From the NCBI GenBank assembly GCA_936941515.1, contig CAKZJI010000316.1, positions 1-7,210 on the forward strand: a DNA stretch of 7,210 nucleotides. The letters are read 5' to 3'. This stretch comes from an uncultured Propionibacteriaceae bacterium (GTDB taxonomy: Bacteria; Actinomycetota; Actinomycetes; Propionibacteriales; Propionibacteriaceae). Both the position numbers and the translations under genes were made by a program. This document shows, piece by piece, positions 1 through 6,826 of this stretch. Under the pieces are notes generated by a model. It was given only the letters and a program-made list of their open reading frames with translations. It made no database searches and was not told where the DNA came from. The stretch's first letter is position 1. Each line of letters begins with the position of its first letter.

Positions 1-78
1 CTTTCCGCCTCCGCAGGCGGCCAGCCCCAGGCCCAGCACCAGGACAGTGGGGAGGATCAGCATTCGAGTTCGTGACAC
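1..78 (-). CDS. N-terminus of a lipoprotein (partial, runs off left edge)
   Basis: On the minus strand a GTG at 78-76 opens a frame reading MSRTRMLILPTVLVLGL followed by GLAACGGGK at the window edge. This is a bacterial lipoprotein signal peptide: a short basic start (SRTR), a hydrophobic core, and a lipobox Leu-Ala-Ala-Cys with Cys at residue 22, followed by the usual flexible Gly-rich linker. The protein should be exported, lipidated on that Cys and held on the outer face of the membrane. A GGAGG sits 16 bases upstream of the GTG, which is rather far. The internal ATG at 63-61 is an alternative start but would lose the basic residues and lie still further from the GGAGG. The functional domain is outside the window, so substrate or role cannot be named. 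It lies about 140 bases downstream of the flavin enzyme gene on the same strand. Confidence 0.62.
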   Translation of the reverse strand, partial: MSRTRMLILPTVLVLGLGLAACGGGK

Positions 79-218
79 GTGCCGAAGCGTACGACCTCCG
101 CCGAGCACTGCGTCACCCTCAGCGACCACTGAGTTGGGAAGCACACCCCCGCTGACGATAGAACCGGACGATTCAGGGGATACCCGGCGGCGATCCGCTG
201 ACCCGACAGGCCTCATGG

Positions 219-1697
<1,479 letters not shown>

Positions 1698-1732
1698 GTA
1701 AACATCCTTACTCTGGTTCGTTGAACAGTCAA
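1698..1732 (-). promoter_or_regulatory. Upstream region of the flavin enzyme gene: ribosome site, dyad, possible -35
   Basis: Reading the minus strand toward the ATG there is TTGACT (1732-1727), a good -35 match, then the dyad GTTC-AAC-GAAC (1726-1716), then AAGGA as ribosome-binding site 8 bases before the start. No hexamer at 16-18 bp spacing resembles a -10 box, so the promoter is uncertain. The dyad position would suit a repressor site, as often found for flavin reductases responsive to electrophiles, but no regulator gene is in the window. Confidence 0.3.
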
Positions 1733-1886
1733 GCAGGCCATAGCCAAACCCTGACGGAGTCCACGGTCACGGGCCGCAGGTCAACTCTGGGAACCCCGGT
1801 CCGGCATGGAAATTCCCGTGCAGCCAATATGCGGTCGAAAGGGTCACGATGACTCCACGACGACTGCCCGGCCAGGTGGGCTATGG

Positions 1887-1901
1887 TGCCAGCCGCTGGC
1901 A
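1887..1901. terminator. Short perfect hairpin between hydrolase and flavin enzyme genes
   Basis: TGCCAG-CCG-CTGGCA is a perfect 6-bp stem with a 3-base loop, 41 bases past the stop of the GH32 gene on the minus strand. There is no T-run after it in either direction, so it is at best a weak or factor-dependent terminator. It might instead be a regulator site for the downstream gene. The rest of 1698-1941 holds no gene that can be supported. Confidence 0.25.
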
Positions 1902-1941
1902 GCCGAGACCACCAGAGGATGATCTCGCGAGGCGATGATGC

Positions 1942-3474
1942 TCAGAACACCGCTCTCAAGGGGGTCAAATGACCGGAGGCGATGGTCGCTGTCCCGGTCG
2001 CGCCGAGGGCAAGGCCCTGGGCGGACGGGTCGTTGAAGACCAAGAGAGAGCCCGCCGGGGCGCCGTCGTCAACGAACACCTCCACGCTGGAGCGATCCAG
2101 GTAGACGTGCAGCCGGACCCGGCCGTCGACGGGGCGGTAGGCCACCTCCCGTCGCAGGGCGAACTGCGCCTCGCCGCCATCGCGGCCCGGGACGGTCTGC
2201 AGGCCGCCGTTCGTGCGGTCCATGTAGAACACGCCCTTGACGGTGTCCACCCCGACCCTCACCTCCTGAAGCCTGCCACCTGCATCGCCGCGGGCCAGGC
2301 TCAGCCAGGCGTTGCTGGCGCGGGAGACATCCAGGACGAGGTCGATCTCGGTGACCCGTTCCGTCCCGAATGAGACCATATCGTCCGTGGCGCTGACACC
2401 GGTGATCTCCACCGCCTGCCCACGCAGCCCAGCCAGCTCCGCGATGGGCTCCTGCCGCAGGATACGAATGCCGTCGCGGGTGGTCAGCGACAACTCGCGC
2501 GGAATGCTCATCTCGTTGCGCCAGTCGCCAGTGGGCATGGAATAGGGGTAGCGCCAGTTGCCCAGCCACCCCAGCCAGATGCGACGACCCTCCACCTTCT
2601 CGAAGCTCTGGGCGGCGTAGAAGTCCTGCCCGGCGTCGGTGAAACGCACCCGGTCATCCTCCGGGAAGAACGTGCTGCCGTCGAAGTCGCCGATGAAGTA
2701 CTGGGCGGTGGAGCCGTGGGTCTCCTGGTTGTCGCCGATCGAGAGGGTCAGCACCCAGCGGGTCTTTCCGTCGGAGGCATCGGTGAGGGGGAACAGGTCG
2801 GGGCACTCCCACACGGCGGCATGCGACCCGATGCCCTGGCCGAAGACGCTGGCGTGACTCCACTGCCTCAGATTGGGGGAGCGGAAGATCGAGACGTGGT
2901 CATACACAGACACGACCATTACCCATGACTTCGTCGGCTCATGCCAGAAGACCTTGGGGTCGCGGAAGTCCTTGCGGCCGTCATTGGGGATGACGGGGTT
3001 GCCGTCGTAGCGTCTCCAGGAGCGCCCCCGGTCCGTGCTGTAGGCAAGGGACTGCGCCTCCCCGCCAGTGGTCGAGGTGTAGATGGCGACCATTCCACCG
3101 CCGGGCACCAGCCCGGAGGTGTTGGCGCCGTCGTCGACGCAGCTGCCGGACATCGCCAGGCCCAGTGCGTCGTGCTGCAGCGCTGTGCCGAGGGGCTTCC
3201 AATGCACCATGTCAGAGCTGACGGCGTGCGCCCAGGTGCCGTCCTGCTGATGAAACAGGTGGTATTCGCCGTCGAAATGGATCAGGCCGTTCGGGTCGGC
3301 GAGATTCCCCCCGGCCGGGCTGTAATGGTATGCGGGACGGTAGGCATCAGAACCAACATCGGCAGCCGCCAACGGGGCGGTGACGCCGCCTCCCAGTGCC
3401 AGGGCGCCGACGGCCGCGCCGGTGCCGCCCAGCAGCGAGCGGCGGGTGAAAGCTTTATCTATTGGGGTATTCAT
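1942..3474 (-). CDS. Tat-exported GH32 fructan/sucrose beta-fructosidase (levanase/inulinase type)
   Basis: A 510-residue glycoside hydrolase family 32 enzyme that should release fructose from levan, inulin or sucrose outside the cell. The N-terminus has a twin-arginine signal (FTRRSLLGG, Arg11-Arg12), a hydrophobic stretch and a likely cleavage after LAAA near residue 38. The five-bladed catalytic domain shows all three acidic motifs: nucleophile Asp60 in ADPNG, stabiliser Asp172 in FRDP, and acid/base Glu223 in WECPDLF. DFYAAQSF lies at about 284-291. The C-terminal beta-sandwich is marked by LDRSSVEVFVDDG near 459-471. The residue before the nucleophile is Ala where the family usually has Asn. 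The ATG at 3474 is preferred: a GTG at 3534 would add 20 Pro/Gly-rich residues before the Tat signal and overlap the kinase stop. Its ribosome site is weak, so coupling to the upstream kinase gene 43 bases away is plausible. Exact substrate and endo/exo mode are not determined. Confidence 0.93.
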   Translation of the reverse strand: MNTPIDKAFTRRSLLGGTGAAVGALALGGGVTAPLAAADVGSDAYRPAYHYSPAGGNLADPNGLIHFDGEYHLFHQQDGTWAHAVSSDMVHWKPLGTALQHDALGLAMSGSCVDDGANTSGLVPGGGMVAIYTSTTGGEAQSLAYSTDRGRSWRRYDGNPVIPNDGRKDFRDPKVFWHEPTKSWVMVVSVYDHVSIFRSPNLRQWSHASVFGQGIGSHAAVWECPDLFPLTDASDGKTRWVLTLSIGDNQETHGSTAQYFIGDFDGSTFFPEDDRVRFTDAGQDFYAAQSFEKVEGRRIWLGWLGNWRYPYSMPTGDWRNEMSIPRELSLTTRDGIRILRQEPIAELAGLRGQAVEITGVSATDDMVSFGTERVTEIDLVLDVSRASNAWLSLARGDAGGRLQEVRVGVDTVKGVFYMDRTNGGLQTVPGRDGGEAQFALRREVAYRPVDGRVRLHVYLDRSSVEVFVDDGAPAGSLLVFNDPSAQGLALGATGTATIASGHLTPLRAVF

Positions 3475-3517
3475 GCCCGCACCGTATCCCGGCCGGGGTG
3501 CAGGAGCACCCTGCGGC

Positions 3518-4372
3518 TCAGCGGGCCAGCCCACGCAGCACCGACATCACCGACGCCCCGTAGCTACCGCCAAACAAGATGGCGTGCACCAGCAGCGGCG
3601 TCAGCTGATACCAGGGAACCCGGGCCTGCCAGCCGTCGGCCAGTGGGTAGGCGTCGTCGTAGCTGGTGAACGCCTCTCGCCCGAAACCACCGAACAGCTG
3701 CATCATCGCCAGGTCGAACTCGCGATGCGCGTAGTGCGCGGCCGGGTCGATGAGCCAGTTCACGCCCGTCTGGTCGACTAGGCGGTTCCCGGCCCACAGG
3801 TCGCCGTGGACCAGCGATGGCGACTCAGCCGGACCGCACAGCTCTGCGACCTGCGGTTCCAGGCCGTCCAGCAGATGCAGGGCCTCCTGGGGCACCTGAC
3901 GTTCTGCGACGGCACGCCTGGTGAGGGGACGGAGCCGTCGCTCCAGATAGAACTCCGGCCATGATGACGCGGGTGTCAGATCCACCTCGACGGACCCTAG
4001 ATAGCCCAACTCGTCGCCGTCGAGCCCACCGAAGTGCTGCTGGGGCTGACGGTGCAGCGCGGCCAGGCCCACGCCCAAGGCTTCCTCAGTGCCGGGGCTG
4101 CGACGGCCCTCGTCGATCCACTCCAGCAGCAGTCCACGGGGTGATGATGCCAGCACCTCGGGGACCTGCACCCCGGCCGTTGTGGCCTCCCGTAACGCCC
4201 GCAACCCTCGTGCCTCCCGCTCGAACAGCAGGTGTGTGGGGGAGGGATGCGTCTTCAGGAATACCGGGCCGTCGCTGGTGTCGAGACGGTAGGCGCGTGC
4301 GATGTCGCCGCCATGCACCGGCGTGACCTGGGTGACGTCGAGTCCGGCGGTCAGCTCCTCGGGAAGGGACAT
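3518..4372 (-). CDS. Fructosamine kinase family protein (ketosamine-3-kinase-like)
   Basis: A 284-residue cytoplasmic protein of the fructosamine kinase family (aminoglycoside-phosphotransferase fold). Members phosphorylate sugar adducts on amines (fructosamine or ribulosamine) so that the adduct falls off, a protein or metabolite deglycation repair. Signs are FLKTH with the ATP-binding Lys40, Glu52, the catalytic loop SLVHGDLWAGNRL (Asp191, Asn196), metal-binding Asp209 in LIDPA, and the family-typical YAHREFDLAMMQLFGGF. Length matches the family (about 250-300). The ATG at 4372 has a G-rich AGGTTGGGGG just upstream. The fructan hydrolase follows 43 bases downstream on the same strand, suggesting co-transcription. 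A fructose-releasing enzyme beside a fructosamine-repair kinase makes biochemical sense, but this link is inference; the true substrate could be another ketosamine. Confidence 0.92.
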   Translation of the reverse strand: MSLPEELTAGLDVTQVTPVHGGDIARAYRLDTSDGPVFLKTHPSPTHLLFEREARGLRALREATTAGVQVPEVLASSPRGLLLEWIDEGRRSPGTEEALGVGLAALHRQPQQHFGGLDGDELGYLGSVEVDLTPASSWPEFYLERRLRPLTRRAVAERQVPQEALHLLDGLEPQVAELCGPAESPSLVHGDLWAGNRLVDQTGVNWLIDPAAHYAHREFDLAMMQLFGGFGREAFTSYDDAYPLADGWQARVPWYQLTPLLVHAILFGGSYGASVMSVLRGLAR

Positions 4373-4457
4373 GCCCCCAACCTATCCATAGATTGATGCC
4401 TGAAGCCTGCTCGCAGGTGGGTCGGCGCGAAAAGCGATGGAGGAGAGCCCCGCATAT

Positions 4458-4487
4458 TGATATCATTGCTTGAGATCGCAAAGGGAG
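4458..4487 (+). promoter_or_regulatory. Putative promoter/operator and ribosome site of the first toxin-antitoxin pair
   Basis: TGATATCA (4458-4465) is an 8-bp palindrome containing TATCAT (4461-4466), a 5/6 match to a -10 box. A second imperfect palindrome, TTGAGATCGCAA (4470-4481), follows at once. AAGGGAG (4481-4487) is a strong ribosome site 9 bases before the antitoxin ATG at 4497. No clear -35 box is seen. Ribbon-helix-helix antitoxins usually bind such dyads to repress their own operon, so autoregulation is likely by family analogy. Confidence 0.4.
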
Positions 4488-4496
4488 ATGTGGGAG

Positions 4497-4724
4497 ATGG
4501 AACAACTGCTGATCCGAGGGCTTCCCGCTGGCACAAAGGCGAAGCTTGCCATGCTTGCGCAACGAAATGGGCGCTCCAGAGAAGCCGAGGTCCGGGCGAT
4601 CCTCGATCAGGCTTTGAGTCAGGAGCCGATTTCTCTGGTAGACCTGCTTGCCATGCCCGAGTCGGAGGACGTGGAATTTGAGCCTGAACGTTTGGGCGCC
4701 GTGAGCAGGGATGTTGAGTTGTGA
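4497..4724 (+). CDS. FitA/VapB-like ribbon-helix-helix antitoxin
   Basis: A 75-residue protein whose first 40 residues match the FitA-like ribbon-helix-helix type: [10 protein letters not shown] as the DNA-contacting beta strand, then two helices with [16 protein letters not shown]. The C-terminal part, with acidic [13 protein letters not shown], is the expected toxin-binding tail. It should bind DNA as a dimer at its own promoter and neutralise the PIN toxin encoded next. The ATG at 4497 is chosen because AAGGGAG lies 9 bases upstream; the in-frame TTG at 4470 and ATG at 4488 have no room for a ribosome site. Its TGA overlaps the toxin GTG start (GTGA at 4721-4724), a standard coupling for such pairs. 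Confidence 0.87.
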   Translation: MEQLLIRGLPAGTKAKLAMLAQRNGRSREAEVRAILDQALSQEPISLVDLLAMPESEDVEFEPERLGAVSRDVEL

Positions 4725-5146
4725 GATACGTTCTGGACACCAATGTGGTATCCGCATTGCGGTTGCCACATCGCAATCCTGAGGTCGCCACATGGGCAAG
4801 GGGAGTTCTGCACGAGGACCAATTCGTGACCGCGTTTACGATCGCTGAGATCGAGCGCGGAGTCTGTCGCAAAGAGGCGGTGGATCCAGCCCAGGGCGAG
4901 GTGCTGCGCCGCTGGTTCGCAGCCCAAGTCCTGCCAGCCTTTGAAGGTAGGGTGCTGCCATTCGATCTGGCGGCAGCACGGATCTTTGCGAAATATCCAA
5001 TCCCTGGGCGGGTTCCTATAGACGATGCGCAGATTGCCGCCGTTGCCATGGCGAATTCCATGGTGCTGGCAACCCGCAACGTCAAACATTTTGCAGTAAC
5101 CGGGGTTGCTGTCTTCAATCCCTGGTTAGATGGAGGGCGGGCTTGA
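4721..5146 (+). CDS. vapC: PIN-domain ribonuclease toxin, VapC/FitB-like
   Basis: A 141-residue single-domain PIN protein. Family members are Mg-dependent endoribonucleases that cut specific RNAs and halt growth when the antitoxin is lost. Acidic active-site residues are visible: Asp6 in LDTNVVS, Glu43 in IAEIERG, Asp101/Asp102 in IDDAQIA, and the C-terminal LATRNVKHF with Asn120 at the fourth position, as is common in this subgroup. The ending VFNPW is typical of FitB-like members. The GTG start overlaps the antitoxin stop by 4 bases. All key residues are present and the frame is intact, so it is probably active. The specific RNA target cannot be read from sequence. A decayed macro-domain gene begins 3 bases after its stop. 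Confidence 0.9.
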   Translation: MRYVLDTNVVSALRLPHRNPEVATWARGVLHEDQFVTAFTIAEIERGVCRKEAVDPAQGEVLRRWFAAQVLPAFEGRVLPFDLAAARIFAKYPIPGRVPIDDAQIAAVAMANSMVLATRNVKHFAVTGVAVFNPWLDGGRA

Positions 5147-5149
5147 GGC

Positions 5150-5583
5150 ATGGCCTCCCTGGGGATCTCCCGGTGCTGCCTGCCGGTAGTCCGCCACTGG
5201 AAGGCGGTTGCGGGGCGGATGCGTCGTGAGGTGGCCGAGCGAAACCATACTGGGAGGGCTGTCGCCGCTCCCGGCTTCAATCTGACCGCCTCCTGGATTA
5301 TCCACACGGTGGGTCCCAACCGGAACGCGGGCCAGAGCGACCCGGCCCTGCTACGGTCCGCCTTTGGCTCCAGCCTGGATCTCGCCCGGGAACTGGAATG
5401 TGCCAGCGTCGCATTGCCCGCCATCTCTGCGGGGGTGTACGGCTGGGATGCCCGCGAGGTGGCGCGCATCGCGGTCGCATCGGCCCGCGCCCATGCCGGT
5501 GAGAGCCCGGACCGCGGCTCATCCGCTTCGTCCTGTTCTCCCCGGAGCTGCTCCAGGACTTCAAGGATGCGCTCACGCAGTAA
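5150..5583 (+). pseudogene. Decayed macro-domain (ADP-ribose-binding/hydrolase) gene
   Basis: From about 5251 the frame encodes a macro domain: [21 protein letters not shown] and the ADP-ribose loop [10 protein letters not shown]. This is nearly the same as the intact copy at 6827. The N-terminal half is ruined. From the ATG at 5150 to the conserved stretch there are about 83 fewer bases than in the other copy, and the remains of GDITR and the NAAN...GGGG loop appear only faintly and in mixed frames (5167-5225). At the other end the family-like tail IRFVLFSPELLQDF, ending at a TAA (5581-5583), lies in a different frame from the body, implying a one-base loss around 5510-5518. The body frame itself would run to a stop at about 5602. 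The catalytic Asn/Asp loop is missing, so it is very unlikely to work. The ATG is 3 bases after the toxin stop, so it was probably once the third gene of that operon. Confidence 0.8.
5251..5449 (+). repeat. Macro-gene duplication, copy 1
   Basis: Aligns directly with 7011-7210. By hand count there are about 25 mismatches over the 191 bases from 5259 to 5449 (roughly 87% identity), plus a one-base indel in the G-run at 5252-5258. Most mismatches are at third codon positions, and none fall in the final 48 bases (5402-5449). Confidence 0.9.
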
Positions 5584-5597
5584 GAAGCCAACCCGGC

Positions 5598-5640
5598 TAT
5601 GATGTCGTGACATCATAATTTCTGATGCTATGCTGTCAAC
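5598..5640 (+). promoter_or_regulatory. Leaderless promoter with overlapping 20-bp palindromic operator for the second vapBC
   Basis: A -35 box GTGACA (5607-5612; 5/6 to TTGACA), a 16-bp spacer and a -10 box TATGCT (5629-5634) predict transcription starting at about 5641, which is the A of the antitoxin ATG. No ribosome-binding sequence precedes that ATG, consistent with a leaderless mRNA, a common actinobacterial mode. Over the -35 box lies a perfect inverted repeat: TATGATGTC (5598-5606), GT, GACATCATA (5609-5617). A further TGATGC half-site (5623-5628) touches the -10. A ribbon-helix-helix antitoxin dimer bound here would block RNA polymerase, so this is the likely autoregulatory site. Confidence 0.65.
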
Positions 5641-5880
5641 ATGAGGACGACGGTGACACTTGACCCGGATGTGGAGTCCTTGATCCGCCAGACTATGAAG
5701 GCAAAAGGTGTGTCTTTCAAACAGGCGCTGAATGACGCCGTGCGGGCTGGTTCCCGCGCTCAACCGAGGAAATACACGGTGTCCCGGGTCATGGGACGGC
5801 CGCAGATCTCCCTGGACCATGCCCTGCAGCTGGCGGGTGAGCTTGAGGACCAGGAGCTGGCCCGGCGGGCTGGATTGTGA
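5641..5880 (+). CDS. vapB: VapB-type ribbon-helix-helix antitoxin
   Basis: A 79-residue protein starting MRTTVTLDPDVESLIRQTMK, a classic ribbon-helix-helix start: beta strand TTVTLDPDV, helix 1, turn KGVSF, then helix 2 KQALNDAVRAG. The rest (about 40-79) is the toxin-neutralising part ending in LAGELEDQELARRAGL. This architecture usually partners the PIN toxin family seen immediately downstream. The start is set by the predicted leaderless promoter rather than by a ribosome site. The stop overlaps the toxin GTG (GTGA, 5877-5880). It shares no clear similarity with the antitoxin at 4497 beyond the fold, so the two pairs are not duplicates and should not cross-neutralise. Confidence 0.88.
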   Translation: MRTTVTLDPDVESLIRQTMKAKGVSFKQALNDAVRAGSRAQPRKYTVSRVMGRPQISLDHALQLAGELEDQELARRAGL

Positions 5881-6314
5881 AGATTGTCGACGCAAACGTC
5901 CTGCTCTATGCGGTCAATCAGGATTCACGTCACCACGAGGCATCCCAGAACTGGCTGGATGGTGCGCTGTCCGGCGGCGATGTGGTGGGTTTCGCATGGG
6001 TCGCCCTGCTCGCCTTCCTGCGGCTGAGTACACAGCCGGGAATTTTCCCCGCGCCACTGTCCCGGGAGGACGCGATCGTCCAGATGACGTCATGGTTGGG
6101 AGCGCCCGGTGCACAGCAGGTCAGCCCGGCGCGTGGGCATGCCGCCATCCTCTCCCGGCTTCTCGACGAGGCGGGAGCCGCGGGACGCCTGGTGAACGAC
6201 GCACACCTGGCGGCCCTGGCACTCGAACACCATGCGTCAATCGTCTCGTTCGACACCGACTTCGCGCGTTTCCCCGGTCTCACCTGGGCAACACCCAACC
6301 AACTGCTCAGCTGA
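5877..6314 (+). CDS. vapC: VapC-type PIN-domain ribonuclease toxin
   Basis: A 145-residue PIN-domain toxin of the type common in mycobacteria and relatives (TIGR00028-like): VDANVLLYAVN (Asp5), a WVALLAFLRLST helix in which the usual Glu is absent as is common in this subgroup, GRLVNDAHLAALALEH (Asp108), and VSFDTDFARFPGLTW (Asp126/Asp128). It should be a Mg-dependent endoribonuclease restrained by the upstream antitoxin. The GTG start overlaps the antitoxin stop by 4 bases. The frame is intact and the length normal. It converges on the DUF2218 gene 41 bases away, with no convincing terminator hairpin between them. Confidence 0.92.
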   Translation: MKIVDANVLLYAVNQDSRHHEASQNWLDGALSGGDVVGFAWVALLAFLRLSTQPGIFPAPLSREDAIVQMTSWLGAPGAQQVSPARGHAAILSRLLDEAGAAGRLVNDAHLAALALEHHASIVSFDTDFARFPGLTWATPNQLLS

Positions 6315-6355
6315 TGGGCGACGGTTCGCTTCCACAGAACGGCCCGCCGGAGGCG

Positions 6356-6718
6356 CTAGGCGTTGTGGGTCTCGTCGGAGGGACGTTGGGTGGTGCCGGG
6401 TCTGCCGTCGTCGCGGACCCAGCTAATGACCAGTTCATCCTTGGAGCCGAACCTGACTAGGTGCCTGCCGATGACGTCTTCCAGATGTTCTAGGTGGTCG
6501 TCGTCGGCGTGCAGTGTCAGGACCAGGGTGTTGGGCTCGCTGGTGAGCTCCGCCGATCCGGTGGTTTGGCCGTCGCGATTGAAGAGCAGGGAGCCGGAAC
6601 CAGTCTCCTCGTCCCAGGCGGTGGTGATCTTGCGACTCATGTGGCTGGTCAGCTGCTTGCCGTAGCGCGCGGGACGGTCGGTGGGGACGCGGGCTGTCGA
6701 GGTGCGTGAGAAGTCCAT
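6356..6718 (-). CDS. DUF2218 domain protein
   Basis: A 120-residue protein matching DUF2218 (function unknown, frequent in actinobacteria and proteobacteria, sometimes near iron or siderophore genes). The signatures are ARVPTDRPARYGKQLTSH (9-26), a central WDEETGSGSLLF strand, and DVIGRHLVRFGSKDELVISW (81-100). Residues 102-120 are a variable polar tail. No signal peptide or membrane segment is seen, so it is probably cytoplasmic. GGTGAG lies 8 bases before the ATG. It is the only minus-strand gene in the right half of the window, divergent from the intact macro gene (108 bases between starts) and convergent with the second toxin. No role can be assigned, and its link to the neighbours may be accidental. 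Confidence 0.88.
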   Translation of the reverse strand: MDFSRTSTARVPTDRPARYGKQLTSHMSRKITTAWDEETGSGSLLFNRDGQTTGSAELTSEPNTLVLTLHADDDHLEHLEDVIGRHLVRFGSKDELVISWVRDDGRPGTTQRPSDETHNA

Positions 6719-6810
6719 GATCCATTCTCACCCTCACTGCAGGGGCGACGGTAGGCCGTCCGGAGGCCGGGATAGCCTGAGGGGCATACGTCATCGAACC
6801 GGCGCCTGTG

Positions 6811-6826
6811 AGAGGACGGAGACGAG
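6811..6826 (+). promoter_or_regulatory. Ribosome-binding site of the intact macro-domain gene
   Basis: AGAGGA (6811-6816) and GGAG (6818-6821) lie 10 and 5 bases before the ATG at 6827 and fix that start. In the rest of the 108-base divergent spacer (6719-6810) no promoter matches consensus well enough to call. Confidence 0.6.

Noticed and set aside
79..218. Promoter or terminator between the flavin enzyme and lipoprotein genes
   Set aside because: No hairpin with a T-run and no convincing -35/-10 pair was found; only a GGAGG (95-99) upstream of the lipoprotein start.
3475..3534. GTG at 3534 as start of the GH32 protein
   Set aside because: It would add 20 Pro/Gly-rich residues ahead of a normal Tat signal and overlap the kinase stop. 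The ATG at 3474 gives a standard signal peptide.
2941..3669. Plus-strand frame of 242 codons opposite the GH32 and kinase genes
   Set aside because: Both minus-strand genes have full catalytic motifs here. The plus frame has biased, motif-free composition.
4470..4496. TTG at 4470 or ATG at 4488 as antitoxin start
   Set aside because: Neither has space for a ribosome site, and TTG 4470 falls in the likely promoter. AAGGGAG is correctly placed only for the ATG at 4497.
4351..5895. Long minus-strand open frame of 514 codons opposite the toxin genes and the macro relic
   Set aside because: It lies antisense to well-supported PIN, antitoxin and macro coding sequence, shows no domain-like motif, and is the kind of shadow frame expected in GC-rich DNA.
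4497..6314. Mobile element carrying the toxin pairs
   Set aside because: No transposase, integrase, terminal inverted repeat or target duplication is visible. The only direct repeats are the macro paralogues.
6315..6355. Bidirectional terminator between the converging vapC and DUF2218 genes
   Set aside because: Only 4-bp complementary arms (GTTC...GAAC) were found and no T-run, which is not enough for a call.
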